Assembly: GCA_946401865.1 (NCBI GenBank)
Contig: CAMIVO010000011.1
Span: 1 to 45,012, forward strand
Direction: 5' to 3'
From: an uncultured Clostridia bacterium
GTDB lineage: Bacteria; Bacillota; Clostridia; TANB77; CAG-508
Length of the DNA stretch: 45,012 nucleotides
Below, piece after piece: positions 1-10,399 of the stretch. How positions within the stretch are numbered: position 1 is the stretch's first letter; each line of letters begins with the position of its first letter. Below the pieces are notes generated by a model. The model had not been told where the DNA came from and searched no databases. It worked only from the letters and a program-made list of their open reading frames with translations. The position numbers and the translations under genes are program-made.

Positions 1-17
1 AGAAAGTGGTCCCCGCA

Positions 18-86
18 CAAGTTTACTTTAAAAATAAATATATAAACTTGGCGTGAGCTTTTAGCAATTCGACCGTGAATTGTAAC
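18..86. repeat. Partial intergenic inverted-repeat element (window edge)
   Basis: No gene is seen in the first 230 bases. Positions 36-49 (AAATATATAAACTT) and 72-86 (ACCGTGAATTGTAAC) recur in reverse complement at the far end of the window (44961-45012). The 15-base block is exact. A short stem AAGTTTA/TAAACTT lies at 18-24 and 43-49. The GC-rich bases at 8-17 look like the loop of a large hairpin cut by the window edge. It resembles the other long hairpins in this window. Function unknown. Confidence 0.5.
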
Positions 87-126
87 TATTTTTCTTGCAA
101 TAAACAAAAAAATAATACAAAACCAC

Positions 127-155
127 TTGAAATTATTTTAAAGTTGGTATAGAAT
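127..155 (+). promoter_or_regulatory. Predicted sigma-A promoter of the gap gene
   Basis: TTGAAA (127-132) and TAGAAT (150-155) are separated by 17 bases and lie about 75 bases upstream of the gap start. Each box is one base from consensus. It is the only good promoter-like pair seen before the first glycolytic gene. Confidence 0.5.
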
Positions 156-230
156 AAACTTGCCTTTAAAAGGGTAAAATATTAAAAATAAAAAACATAC
201 ATATTTTGTATGCTAAAGGAGGAATTTTTT

Positions 231-1256
231 ATGTCAGTAAAAGTAGCCATTAATGGTTTTGGACGTATAGGACGTCTTGCATTTAGACAAATGTTTGGAG
301 CAGAAGGATATGAGGTTGTTGCTATAAACGACTTAACAAGTCCTAAAATGTTAGCTCATTTATTAAAATATGATTCAGCTCAAAAGAGATATGATAAAGC
401 TGATACTGTTTCAGCAAATGAAGAAGAAGGAACAATCACAGTTGATGGTAAAACTATAAAAATATATAAAGAGCCAGATGCAAATAATCTTCCTTGGGGA
501 GAATTAGATGTTGATGTTGTTCTTGAATGTACAGGATTCTATACATCAAAAGATAAAGCTATGGCACATATAAATGCAGGAGCAAAAAAAGTTGTTATTT
601 CTGCACCAGCAGGAAATGATTTACCTACAATTGTTTTCGGTGTTAATGAAGGAATATTAAAACCAGAAGATAAAGTTATATCTGCTGCATCATGTACAAC
701 TAACTGCTTAGCACCTATGGCAAAAGCATTAAATGAGTTTGCACCAATTCAATCAGGTATAATGACAACAGTTCATGCATATACTGGAGATCAAATGGTA
801 CTAGATGGACCACACAGAAAAGGAGATTTAAGAAGAGCTAGAGCTGCAGCTGAAAATATAGTTCCAAATTCAACAGGAGCTGCTAAAGCAATTGGTCTAG
901 TTATTCCAGAATTAAATGGAAAATTAATAGGATCTGCTCAACGTGTTCCAGTTCCAACAGGTTCAACTACAATTTTAATTGCAACAATTAAAACAGATAA
1001 AGAAGTTACAGTTGATAGCATAAATGCATATATGAAATCAGTTGCAAATGATTCTTATGGTTATACAGAAGAACCACTTGTTTCTTCAGATATTATAGGA
1101 ATTACACAAGGTTCATTATTTGATGCAACTCAAACTATGGTTGCTAAAGTATATGATGATACTTATCAAGTACAAGTTGTTGCATGGTATGATAATGAAA
1201 ATTCTTATACTAGTCAAATGGTTAGAACTATCAAATATTTCGCAGAACTTAAATAA
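231..1256 (+). CDS. gap: Glyceraldehyde-3-phosphate dehydrogenase, type I
   Basis: This cytosolic glycolytic enzyme oxidises glyceraldehyde-3-phosphate with NAD+ and phosphate to 1,3-bisphosphoglycerate. The 341-residue product starts with the NAD-binding Rossmann signature INGFGRIGR. The catalytic cysteine is in the hallmark SCTTNC near residue 155, and the C-terminal catalytic domain ends with the typical WYDNENSY motif. Length is normal for the family. I chose ATG 231 because AAAGGAGG (216-222) sits just upstream. An in-frame ATG at 210 lies before that site and would add a non-homologous seven-residue leader. It heads a same-strand run of lower-glycolysis genes. A long hairpin directly follows the stop. 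Confidence 0.98.
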   Translation: MSVKVAINGFGRIGRLAFRQMFGAEGYEVVAINDLTSPKMLAHLLKYDSAQKRYDKADTVSANEEEGTITVDGKTIKIYKEPDANNLPWGELDVDVVLECTGFYTSKDKAMAHINAGAKKVVISAPAGNDLPTIVFGVNEGILKPEDKVISAASCTTNCLAPMAKALNEFAPIQSGIMTTVHAYTGDQMVLDGPHRKGDLRRARAAAENIVPNSTGAAKAIGLVIPELNGKLIGSAQRVPVPTGSTTILIATIKTDKEVTVDSINAYMKSVANDSYGYTEEPLVSSDIIGITQGSLFDATQTMVAKVYDDTYQVQVVAWYDNENSYTSQMVRTIKYFAELK

Positions 1257-1383
1257 AAATTCAAAAAATAATGGTCATCTTGCGTTGTTAAAATTTTACT
1301 TAAACGTCCTCACGTACACAAAGTACGCTGCGGTGTTTGCACAAAATTTTGTCTAGCAATATAACCATTCTTTTCTGAATTTT
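1257..1383. repeat. Long imperfect hairpin with GC-rich loop
   Basis: The arms at about 1257-1298 and 1343-1383 are imperfect reverse complements over roughly 40 bases. The loop (1299-1342) is GC-rich for this genome and holds two GTAC tetramers that could form a small inner stem. It starts right after the gap stop, so it may act as a terminator or an mRNA-stability element. It belongs to the same structural class as those at 14054, 25031 and 26030. Confidence 0.7.
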
Positions 1384-1434
1384 CGCTTTAGATTGATACT
1401 TAATTTGAATAAAGTTAATAATTAGGAGAAAAAT

Positions 1435-1953
1435 ATGAAAAAAATAATTGGAATAATGGGACCAGCAAAAGCAACTGATGAACAAATGAATAATGCATTT
1501 GAATTAGGCAAATATTGTGCTGAACATGGATATGTAACATTAACAGGTGGGTTAAAAGCGGGAATCATGGATGAAGCATTAAGAGGAGCAAAAGAACAAA
1601 ATGGTTTAACTGTTGGAATTATGCCAACTGATGATAAATCAAAATATTCAGAATATATTGACATTCCAATTGTAACAACAGCCAAATCAGGTAGAAATAT
1701 TATTGAAGTTTTAACAAGTGATGTATTAGTTGCATGTGGAATTTCTGCTGGAACATCATCTGAAATTAGCCTTGCTATAAAACCTGGAAAGCCTATTATT
1801 TTAGTTGGAATGGATGATATTACAAATAATTTCTATAGGCAATTAATACCTAGTAATCAACTTAATATAGTAAATAATTATAGAGAAGCAATTCAAGTAA
1901 TTGAAAGAATATTTGAAAATGAAAAACAAAAAGGAGGAGGTTGGGAACATTAG
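1435..1953 (+). CDS. SLOG/DprA-like Rossmann-fold protein (TIGR00725-like)
   Basis: A 172-residue protein that begins with a Rossmann strand (KKIIGIMGPAKA) and carries TLTGGLKAGIMDEALRGAK, typical of LOG/DprA-related nucleotide-binding proteins. The usual PGGxGTxxE motif is replaced by SAGTSSEISLAI, followed by GKPIILVG as in the TIGR00725 group. That group has no settled function; members may bind a nucleotide or nucleoside phosphate. The ribosome binding site is TTAGGAGAA at 1422-1430. The gene lies between gap and pgk, separated from gap by the long hairpin. Family placement is fairly secure, role unknown. Confidence 0.72.
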   Translation: MKKIIGIMGPAKATDEQMNNAFELGKYCAEHGYVTLTGGLKAGIMDEALRGAKEQNGLTVGIMPTDDKSKYSEYIDIPIVTTAKSGRNIIEVLTSDVLVACGISAGTSSEISLAIKPGKPIILVGMDDITNNFYRQLIPSNQLNIVNNYREAIQVIERIFENEKQKGGGWEH

Positions 1954-1993
1954 TTTCTAGCCTTTTCTTACATTAAAAAGGAGGATATAAATA

Positions 1994-3178
1994 ATGAGTA
2001 AAAAAACAGTTAGAGATATTGATTTAAAAAATAAAAGAGTGCTAGTTAGATGTGATTTTAATGTTCCTATGGACGAAAATCAAAATATCACAGATAATAG
2101 AAGAATAGTAGCAGCATTACCTACTATTAAATATTTATTAGAACAAAATTGTAAAATAGTACTTTGTTCACATTTAGGTAGACCAAAGGGAGAATTCAAA
2201 AAAGAGTTTTCTCTAGCTCCTGTAGCTAAAGAGTTATCTAAATTATTAAATAAAGAAATAGTAATGGCAAAAGATGTAATTGGAGAAGATGCTAGTACAA
2301 AAGCAAATAATTTAAAAGAAGGTGAAATATTACTTCTTGAAAACTTAAGATTTCATAGAGAAGAAACAGATAATGATCCAGAATTTAGTAAGAAATTAGC
2401 TAGTTATGGAGAAATATTTGTAAATGATGCATTTGGAACAGCTCACAGAGCTCATAGTTCAACAGAAGGTGTAACACATTATTTACCTGCTGTTTCAGGA
2501 TTCTTAATTGAAAAAGAATTAAAATTCTTAGGTGATGCTTTAACAGAGCCAGAAAGACCTTTTATGGCAATTTTAGGAGGCTCAAAAGTTTCTGATAAAA
2601 TTGGAGTAATAGAAAGCTTATTAAACAAAGTGGATACTTTACTTATAGGTGGTGGAATGGCATATACATTCTTTAAAGCTTTAGGATATAATGTCGGTAA
2701 TTCAATTTGTGAAGAAGATAAAATCAATTTAGCAATGGAACTTATGGAAAAGGCAAAAGAAAAAGGTGTTAAATTTATGCTTCCAGTTGATAATAAAATA
2801 GCAAAAGAATTTAAAGCTGATGCTGAAAGTAAGGTTGTTCCTTCTGCTGAAATACCTGATGGATGGGAAGCACTAGATATCGGACCTGAAACTGTAAAAC
2901 TATATGAAAATGAACTTAAAAATGCCAAAACTATTGTATGGAATGGACCACTTGGAGTATTTGAATTTGATCAATTTGCAATTGGAACAAATGAAATTGC
3001 GAAGGTATTAGGAAATCTTAATGCTGTTAAAATAATAGGTGGTGGAGATTCTGCATCTGCTGTAGAAAAAGCTGGACTTGCAGAGAAAATGACACATATT
3101 TCTACAGGTGGTGGAGCCTCATTAGAATTTTTGGAAGGAAAGAAGTTACCTGGAATAGAAGCTTTGCTAGATATGTAA
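1994..3178 (+). CDS. pgk: Phosphoglycerate kinase
   Basis: Transfers phosphate from 1,3-bisphosphoglycerate to ADP, making ATP and 3-phosphoglycerate in the cytosol. The 394-residue length is normal. The N-terminal signature [12 protein letters not shown] is followed by SHLGRPKG, then the hinge region, and the C-terminal nucleotide-binding domain with WNGPLGVFE and GGGDSASA. An AAAAAGGAGG site lies directly upstream of ATG 1994. The next gene (ispH) begins 18 bases after the stop, so co-transcription is likely. Confidence 0.98.
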   Translation: MSKKTVRDIDLKNKRVLVRCDFNVPMDENQNITDNRRIVAALPTIKYLLEQNCKIVLCSHLGRPKGEFKKEFSLAPVAKELSKLLNKEIVMAKDVIGEDASTKANNLKEGEILLLENLRFHREETDNDPEFSKKLASYGEIFVNDAFGTAHRAHSSTEGVTHYLPAVSGFLIEKELKFLGDALTEPERPFMAILGGSKVSDKIGVIESLLNKVDTLLIGGGMAYTFFKALGYNVGNSICEEDKINLAMELMEKAKEKGVKFMLPVDNKIAKEFKADAESKVVPSAEIPDGWEALDIGPETVKLYENELKNAKTIVWNGPLGVFEFDQFAIGTNEIAKVLGNLNAVKIIGGGDSASAVEKAGLAEKMTHISTGGGASLEFLEGKKLPGIEALLDM

Positions 3179-3196
3179 ATTTAAGGAAATATAACT

Positions 3197-4054
3197 ATGG
3201 AAATAATAATTGGAAAAAATGCAGGATTTTGCTATGGAGTTCAAAGAGCGGTAGATAAAGCAATAGAAGAAACTAAAAAAGGTACAGTATATTGTTTAGG
3301 TGAAATTGTCCATAATCAAAATGTAATAGATAACTTAAAAAATGCAGGAGTATGTTTTATTAATAAACTAGAAGAATCAAAAGGAAATACAATAATAAGA
3401 GCACATGGTGTACCAAAAGAAGTATATGATGAAGCTGAAAATAAAAACATAAACCTTATTGATTTAACATGTCCAAGTGTTTTAAAGATACAAAATCTAG
3501 CTGAAGAATATTCAGAAAAGGGCTATTTTATTATTATTGCAGGAAAATATAATCATCCAGAGGTAATTGGAATTAAAAGTAGAGCAGGAAAAAATTATAA
3601 AATTATAGATAATAAAAGTGAAATTCCCGAAATATTAAATGAAATTAATAGTAAAAAGAAAGTTTTGCTAATTTCACAAACAACTCATAGTTCGTATAAA
3701 TTTGATGAAATTGCTCAAGAATTAAAAGCCAAGATAAGCAAAGATGTACAATTAGAAATAAAAAAGACAATTTGTCCTTCAACAGAAACTAGACAAAAGG
3801 AAACAGAAACAATTGCTAAAAAAGTCGATATGATGATAATTATTGGCGATAAACGAAGCTCAAATACAAATAAATTATATGATATTGCATGCAAATTTTG
3901 CAATGATGTTGTTTTTATTTCAAACGAAACTGAATTAAATATAGATAAAGTTAAAAAAATAAATTCTGTGGGAATTATGGCAGGTGCTTCAACTCCTAAA
4001 GAAGACATTATAAAAATAAAAGAATTATTATTAAACCATAAAGATGAAATGTAG
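3197..4054 (+). CDS. ispH: 4-hydroxy-3-methylbut-2-enyl diphosphate reductase
   Basis: Last enzyme of the MEP isoprenoid pathway: an Fe-S protein that reduces HMBPP to IPP and DMAPP. The product has 285 residues, the usual size for the short single-domain form. The three cluster-ligand cysteines are visible in NAGFCYGV (about residue 12), LTCPSV (about 92) and TICPST (about 193). HNQNV, RAHGVP, NHPEV and SQTTHS motifs are also present. The ribosome binding site is a modest AAGGA at 3183. It sits between pgk and tpiA with short gaps on both sides, so isoprenoid synthesis is probably transcribed with lower glycolysis, whose substrates GAP and pyruvate feed the MEP pathway. Confidence 0.95.
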   Translation: MEIIIGKNAGFCYGVQRAVDKAIEETKKGTVYCLGEIVHNQNVIDNLKNAGVCFINKLEESKGNTIIRAHGVPKEVYDEAENKNINLIDLTCPSVLKIQNLAEEYSEKGYFIIIAGKYNHPEVIGIKSRAGKNYKIIDNKSEIPEILNEINSKKKVLLISQTTHSSYKFDEIAQELKAKISKDVQLEIKKTICPSTETRQKETETIAKKVDMMIIIGDKRSSNTNKLYDIACKFCNDVVFISNETELNIDKVKKINSVGIMAGASTPKEDIIKIKELLLNHKDEM

Positions 4055-4081
4055 GTTAAAAAGTTGAGGAGGGATAAGATT

Positions 4082-4834
4082 ATGAGAAAAAAAGTTATTG
4101 CTGGGAATTGGAAAATGAATATGCTTCCAAATGAAGCAATTTCAATGATCACAGAATTAACACCATTAGTTAAAGACACAGGAAATGAAGTTGTACTTTG
4201 CGTACCATATACAGATTTATTTTATAGTTTACTAACTGCACAAGGAAGTAACATAAAAATTGGTGCTCAAAATATGCATTATGAAGAAAAAGGTGCCTAT
4301 ACTGGTGAAATTTCTGGAAAAATGTTAAAATCTATTGGTGTAGAATATGTAATAATAGGTCATTCTGAAAGAAGACAATATTTCAATGAAACAGATGAAA
4401 CTGTTAATAAAAAAATTAAAACAGCATTTGAGAATAATTTAAAGCCAATAGTTTGTGTAGGAGAAACTTTAGAAGAAAGAGAAGCTGGAATTGCTTATGA
4501 AATAATAGAGAATCAAACACAAAAAGCTTTAGAAGGTTTAACAGAAGAACAAGTTGCAAATACAATAATTGCTTATGAACCAATTTGGGCAATAGGTACT
4601 GGAAAAACTGCAACAAGTGAAGATGCAAATGAAGCATGTAAGAAAATAAGAGAAAAAATTGCAAAAATGTATGGACAAAACGTAGGAGAAAGAGTTATAA
4701 TACAGTACGGCGGAAGTATGAAGCCAGAAAATGCAAAAGAGCTTTTAGAAATGTCAGACATAGATGGTGGCTTAATTGGTGGAGCAAGTCTAAAGGCAGA
4801 ATCTTTTGCAAAAATAGTTAATTATAATAGTTAA
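4082..4834 (+). CDS. tpiA: Triose-phosphate isomerase
   Basis: Interconverts dihydroxyacetone phosphate and glyceraldehyde-3-phosphate. The 250-residue TIM barrel starts with [13 protein letters not shown], carrying the active-site Asn and Lys. The catalytic His lies in IIGHSERR, the catalytic Glu in [11 protein letters not shown], and the phosphate-binding end is YGGSMKP with [10 protein letters not shown] chose ATG 4082 because GAGGAGGG at 4066-4073 precedes it; an upstream TTG at 4064 would place the start before that site. gpmI starts 24 bases after the stop. Confidence 0.98.
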   Translation: MRKKVIAGNWKMNMLPNEAISMITELTPLVKDTGNEVVLCVPYTDLFYSLLTAQGSNIKIGAQNMHYEEKGAYTGEISGKMLKSIGVEYVIIGHSERRQYFNETDETVNKKIKTAFENNLKPIVCVGETLEEREAGIAYEIIENQTQKALEGLTEEQVANTIIAYEPIWAIGTGKTATSEDANEACKKIREKIAKMYGQNVGERVIIQYGGSMKPENAKELLEMSDIDGGLIGGASLKAESFAKIVNYNS

Positions 4835-4857
4835 TTATAACGGAAAGGAAGCAAAAA

Positions 4858-6390
4858 ATGAATGACAAATTAACAATGCTAATGATATTAGATGGATTTG
4901 GAGAAAACCCAAGAACTGAAGGAAATGCTGTTAAACAGGCAAATACACCTAATATTGACAAACTAATGAAAAAGTATCCAATGTCACATATTTCAGCAAG
5001 TGGAATGGCAGTTGGTTTACCAGAAGGTCAAATGGGAAACTCTGAAGTAGGACATACAAATATTGGAGCTGGAAGAATAGTATATCAAGAACTTACAAGA
5101 ATTACAAAATCAATTGAAGATGGAGATTTTTTTGCAAACACAGAACTTATTAATGCAATTGAAAATTGCAAGAAAAATAATTCTAAATTACACATTCTGG
5201 GTCTTTTATCAGATGGTGGAGTACATAGCCATAATAGACACTTATATGGTTTATTAGAGTTAGCCAAAAGAAGAGATTTTGAAAATGTTTATGTACACTG
5301 TTTCTTAGATGGTAGAGATACACCACCAGCATCAGCAGAAAACTATATACAAGAGTTAGAAGAAAAAATGAAAGAAAAAGGTGTTGGTAAAATTGCTACT
5401 CTATCTGGAAGATTCTATGCAATGGATAGAGATAAACGTTGGCAAAGAATTCAAAAAGCATATGATGCAATGGTTAAAGGAGAAGGTATAAAATCTGGAA
5501 GTAGTATAAATGCAATAGAAAACTCTTATCAAAAAGATGTTTTTGATGAATTTGTAGAACCAACAGTTATAACAAATGGTGATACACCTGTTGCAACAAT
5601 AGAAGATGGAGATTCTGTTATATTCTTTAACTTTAGACCAGATAGAGCAAGAGAAATAACAAGAGCATTAGTTGACAAGGATTTCAATGAATTTGAAACT
5701 AAAAAAATGAATTTATATTATGTATGTTTTACAAGTTATGATGAAACAATGCCTAATGTTCATATTGCATTTAAAAAGGAGCCAATAATAAACACATTAG
5801 GGGAAATAGTTAGTAAAAATGGTGGTAAACAATTAAGAATAGCTGAAACTGAAAAATATGCACATGTTACATTTTTCTTTAATGGTGGAGAAGAAAAACA
5901 ATATGAAGGAGAAGACAGAATTTTAGTACCATCTCCAAAAGTTGAAACATATGATATGCAACCTGAAATGAGCGCAAATGAGGTTTGTGATAAGGTAGTA
6001 GATGCTATTAACTCAAAAAAATATAATTGCATAATTCTAAATTTTGCAAATCCAGATATGGTTGGACACACAGGAAGTTTACCTGCAGCTATAAAAGCAG
6101 TAGAAACAATAGATAATTGTGTTGGAAGAATATATGAAGCAATAGAAGCTCAAAAAGCTAATTTAATAATAACTGCAGATCATGGAAATTGTGAGCAAAT
6201 GATAGATTACAAAACAGGAGAACCACATACTGCACATACAACAAATTTAGTACCATTAATTTTAGTTTCTGAAAAAGAAAATTTAAAATTAAAAGACGGA
6301 AGATTATGTGATTTAGCTCCTACAATGCTTGAATTACTTGACATAGAACAACCAAAAGAAATGACAGGTGAAAGTATTATAGAAAAATAA
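4858..6390 (+). CDS. gpmI: 2,3-bisphosphoglycerate-independent phosphoglycerate mutase
   Basis: Mn-dependent mutase of the alkaline phosphatase superfamily converting 3- to 2-phosphoglycerate. The 510 residues are full length. The N-terminal metal site is LMILDGFG, the catalytic serine is in [16 protein letters not shown] (about residue 61), substrate-binding motifs [11 protein letters not shown] and [10 protein letters not shown] follow, and C-terminal metal ligands lie in ADHGNCEQM and [16 protein letters not shown] precedes the start. It continues the gap-pgk-ispH-tpiA run. Confidence 0.98.
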   Translation: MNDKLTMLMILDGFGENPRTEGNAVKQANTPNIDKLMKKYPMSHISASGMAVGLPEGQMGNSEVGHTNIGAGRIVYQELTRITKSIEDGDFFANTELINAIENCKKNNSKLHILGLLSDGGVHSHNRHLYGLLELAKRRDFENVYVHCFLDGRDTPPASAENYIQELEEKMKEKGVGKIATLSGRFYAMDRDKRWQRIQKAYDAMVKGEGIKSGSSINAIENSYQKDVFDEFVEPTVITNGDTPVATIEDGDSVIFFNFRPDRAREITRALVDKDFNEFETKKMNLYYVCFTSYDETMPNVHIAFKKEPIINTLGEIVSKNGGKQLRIAETEKYAHVTFFFNGGEEKQYEGEDRILVPSPKVETYDMQPEMSANEVCDKVVDAINSKKYNCIILNFANPDMVGHTGSLPAAIKAVETIDNCVGRIYEAIEAQKANLIITADHGNCEQMIDYKTGEPHTAHTTNLVPLILVSEKENLKLKDGRLCDLAPTMLELLDIEQPKEMTGESIIEK

Positions 6391-6423
6391 GGAGGATAAC
6401 TACATTTTGTAGTTAATTAAATA

Positions 6424-7152
6424 ATGCTAAGAACTACAAAAAATATGAAGGATAAATATGAAAAAATACAAAGTTGTTTGTTTGAATTAATTCCAGAAAA
6501 ATGGGACGAAATATATTTATATGCTTCTGTAATAGATAGAGCAGGAGATGTACAAACTGGAGAAATGTATTTTTACTATATTCCAAAAGCAGCGTTATTT
6601 AGAAAAAAACCAGTAAATGTATATGAAGTTCCTAAAAAATTCAATATAAATGAAGATGAATATTTAAAAATAGTGGATGTTTTATATCAGCACATAAAAG
6701 ATTTAAAACAAGATTTTATAGATACAGAACAGGACTTATGGACTCATCTTACAATATCAATTGCTCATAATAGATTTAAAGTTGAGTATTTTTATGATAG
6801 TATATCAGAAGAACAATATGCAAGCTATGTTAGGCACATTATTTGGAGATATAAATATTTACACCTTGGAGGAGAAATAAAAGAAGAAAGAAAAATACTT
6901 GAAAAATACTATGATGAAAATAAAGATGAAAAAGTGGAAATTTATCAAACAGGTCTTTATCTTAAAACTGCAAATAACTTAGTTGGTTTTGATAGAGAAA
7001 TTGAGGCAGAAAAAACAAAACAGGAAGAGCAAAGACAAAAAGCTATTGAGCTTGAAGAAAAAAAAGAACAGAGACTTCGAGCCAAAGCTAAAAAACAAGA
7101 AGAGAAAAGATTAAAAGAAGAAGAAAAAAATAGAAATCAGATATTGAAGTGA
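6424..7152 (+). CDS. YezG-like (DUF600) protein with charged C-terminal tail
   Basis: A 242-residue protein whose first 150 residues look like the YezG/DUF600 family: LIPEKWDEIYLYA, GEMYFYY, LWTHLTISI, VEYFYD and a terminal WRYKYL. Characterised members act as antitoxins to LXG-type toxins, but no toxin gene lies nearby. From about residue 195 a Lys/Glu-rich helical tail follows that typical members lack. The start is uncertain: the GGAGG after gpmI (6391-6395) is too far from ATG 6424, and ATG 6445 is also possible. A short inverted repeat CTACA/TGTAG lies in the leader. Family assignment is moderate; a toxin-neutralising role here is not supported by context. Confidence 0.65.
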   Translation: MLRTTKNMKDKYEKIQSCLFELIPEKWDEIYLYASVIDRAGDVQTGEMYFYYIPKAALFRKKPVNVYEVPKKFNINEDEYLKIVDVLYQHIKDLKQDFIDTEQDLWTHLTISIAHNRFKVEYFYDSISEEQYASYVRHIIWRYKYLHLGGEIKEERKILEKYYDENKDEKVEIYQTGLYLKTANNLVGFDREIEAEKTKQEEQRQKAIELEEKKEQRLRAKAKKQEEKRLKEEEKNRNQILK

Positions 7153-7170
7153 TTTTATAAAAGTTTATTA

Positions 7171-7195
7171 CTAAAAATCTAAATAAGATTTTTAG
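7171..7195. terminator. Perfect 10-bp hairpin, possible weak terminator
   Basis: CTAAAAATCT and AGATTTTTAG form a perfect 10-bp stem with a 5-base AAATA loop, between the YezG-like gene and the NifU-like gene. There is no clear U-tract after it, so it may be a processing or stability hairpin instead. Confidence 0.4.
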
Positions 7196-7227
7196 CAAAT
7201 ATATATAAAATGAAAGGAGCAATTAAA

Positions 7228-7920
7228 ATGATTTATTCAAAGGAATTAGAAGGAATGTGCAAAGTTGCAAAAGGAGTTGATCATGGACCAGCACCAATAC
7301 CAGAAGAAGGTAAATGGGTTAAAGCTAAAGAAATAAAAGACATATCTGGCTTAACTCATGGAATAGGATGGTGTGCTCCACAACAAGGAGCTTGTAAATT
7401 AACTCTAAATGTTAAAGATGGAATCATCCAAGAAGCATTAATTGAAACAATTGGATGTTCTGGAATGACACATTCAGCAGCTATGGCTGGAGAAATTTTA
7501 ACAGGAAAAACACTACTTGAAGCACTAAACACAGATTTAGTTTGTGATGCTATAAATACAGCTATGAGAGAATTATTCTTACAAATTGTATATGGTAGAA
7601 CACAAACTGCATTTTCAGAAGGAGGTCTTCCAATAGGAGCTGGACTTGAAGATTTAGGAAAAGGTCATACAAGCCAAGTAGGAACAATTTATTCAAGTTC
7701 ATTAAAAGGACCTAGATATTTAAATTTAGCTGAAGGTTACATAGTAGAATTAGGATTAGATAAAGATGACCAAATAATTGGTTATAAATATGTTCATATT
7801 GGAAAAATGATGGATAATATAAAAGCAGGAATGAATCCTGTAGACGCAATCGAAAAAGCTTCAGGAAAATATGGTAGATTTGATGAAGCTGTTAAAAAAA
7901 TTGATCCAAGAAAAGAATAA
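7228..7920 (+). CDS. NifU/IscU-like iron-sulfur scaffold-type protein, partner of GGGtGRT
   Basis: A 230-residue protein with several spaced cysteines (GMCKVA, GIGWCAPQQGAC, TIGCSGMTHS, LVCDA). The block around IGCSGMTHSAAMAGEIL resembles the NifU/IscU N-terminal fold, where cysteines hold a nascent Fe-S cluster. It is immediately followed by the GGGtGRT gene, a pairing I recognise from other anaerobes. The function of the pair is not established. I start at ATG 7228, preceded by AAAGGAGC; an ATG at 7210 overlaps that site. Lying between gpmI and eno it may belong to the glycolytic transcription unit. Scaffold activity is inferred from homology only. Confidence 0.72.
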   Translation: MIYSKELEGMCKVAKGVDHGPAPIPEEGKWVKAKEIKDISGLTHGIGWCAPQQGACKLTLNVKDGIIQEALIETIGCSGMTHSAAMAGEILTGKTLLEALNTDLVCDAINTAMRELFLQIVYGRTQTAFSEGGLPIGAGLEDLGKGHTSQVGTIYSSSLKGPRYLNLAEGYIVELGLDKDDQIIGYKYVHIGKMMDNIKAGMNPVDAIEKASGKYGRFDEAVKKIDPRKE

Positions 7921-7943
7921 TAAATTTTAAGGAGGAATTAAAA

Positions 7944-8945
7944 ATGTCAGTAACATTTGAAAGTTATGAAAGAAGAATTGAACAAATTAAACCAGTTATG
8001 GAAAAATACGGAATCAAAGATTTTGAAGATGCATTAAAAATATGTACAGATAAGGGATTTAATCCATATGATATAGTTAAAGGAATTCAACCAATATGCT
8101 TTGAAAATGCTTGTTGGGCTTATACATTAGGAGCAGCAATTGCAATTAAAAAGGGATGCACAAAAGCATCAGATGCAGCAAAAGCTTTAGGAGAAGGTTT
8201 ACAAGCTTTTTGTATACCAGGATCTGTTGCAGATGACAGAAAAGTTGGTTTAGGACATGGTAATTTAGCATCAATGCTATTATCAGAAGATACAAAATGT
8301 TTTGCATTTTTAGCAGGACATGAATCATTTGCAGCAGCAGAAGGAGCAATTGGTATTGCAAAATCAGCTAATAAAGTAAGAACTAATCCATTAAGAGTAA
8401 TTTTAAATGGTTTAGGAAAAGATGCAGCACAAGTTATTTCAAGAATAAATGGATTTACATATGTTAAAACAGATTTTGACTTCTATACAGGAAAAGTAAA
8501 AGTAGTAGAAGAAATACCATATTCAGATGGAGAAAGAAGTAAAGTAAGATGTTATGGTGCAAATGATGTTAGAGAAGGTGTAGCTATAATGTGGATGGAA
8601 GATGTAGATGTTTCAATTACAGGAAATTCTACTAACCCTACAAGATTCCAACATCCAGTTGCAGGTACATACAAAAAAGAAAGAATAGAAAATGGAAAGA
8701 AATATTTCTCTGTTGCATCTGGTGGTGGAACAGGTAGAACTCTTCACCCAGATAATATGGCAGCAGGACCTGCTTCATATGGTATGACAGATACAATGGG
8801 AAGAATGCATTCAGATGCACAATTTGCAGGTTCATCATCAGTTCCAGCACATGTTGAAATGATGGGATTAATTGGAATGGGTAATAACCCAATGGTAGGT
8901 GCCTCAGTAGCTGTTGCAGTAGCAATTGAAGAAGCTATGAAATAA
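7944..8945 (+). CDS. GGGtGRT protein
   Basis: A 333-residue protein of the family named for the motif seen here in VASGGGTGRTLHPD (about residue 255). Other notable blocks are VGLGHGNLASML, FLAGHESFAAAEGAIG and a glycine- and methionine-rich C-terminus (HVEMMGLIGMGNNPMVGAS). No biochemical role is established for the family. A consensus AAGGAGG at 7929-7935 precedes the start. It follows the NifU-like gene by 23 bases, implying translational coupling and a shared function, perhaps involving an Fe-S cofactor (inference). A REP-like motif and the eno regulatory hairpin follow. Confidence 0.85.
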   Translation: MSVTFESYERRIEQIKPVMEKYGIKDFEDALKICTDKGFNPYDIVKGIQPICFENACWAYTLGAAIAIKKGCTKASDAAKALGEGLQAFCIPGSVADDRKVGLGHGNLASMLLSEDTKCFAFLAGHESFAAAEGAIGIAKSANKVRTNPLRVILNGLGKDAAQVISRINGFTYVKTDFDFYTGKVKVVEEIPYSDGERSKVRCYGANDVREGVAIMWMEDVDVSITGNSTNPTRFQHPVAGTYKKERIENGKKYFSVASGGGTGRTLHPDNMAAGPASYGMTDTMGRMHSDAQFAGSSSVPAHVEMMGLIGMGNNPMVGASVAVAVAIEEAMK

Positions 8946-8970
8946 AAAATGGGGACGGAGAAAATTTTTC
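8946..8970 (+). repeat. REP-like motif GGGGACGGAGAA, copy 1
   Basis: The core TGGGGACGGAGAAA here (8950-8963) recurs at 10341 in the same orientation and at 11271-11290 inverted, flanking the tyrosine transposase gene. A variant TTGGGACGGTTCTC lies at 37102. It begins right after the GGGtGRT stop codon. Confidence 0.7.
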
Positions 8971-8985
8971 TTTTTAGAATAGTAA

Positions 8986-10334
<1,349 letters not shown>

Positions 10335-10361
10335 GAAAATTGGGGACGGAGAAATTTTTTC

Positions 10362-10399
10362 AAAAAAGATAAAGGTTATTAAATCTTTATCTTTTTTTT
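10362..10399. terminator. Bidirectional terminator between eno and the transposase gene
   Basis: AAAAAAGATAAAG (10362-10374) and CTTTATCTTTTTT (10385-10397) form a 13-bp stem with a 10-base loop, followed by more T's. A-rich on one side and T-rich on the other, it can terminate eno and the opposing gene. It overlaps the last codon and stop of the transposase. Confidence 0.8.

Noticed and set aside
4064..4081. TTG start for tpiA and other extended starts (gap 210, NifU-like 7210, AAA+ 15927, holB 35072, ricT 35965)
   Set aside because: Each lies at or before the Shine-Dalgarno sequence that serves the downstream start.
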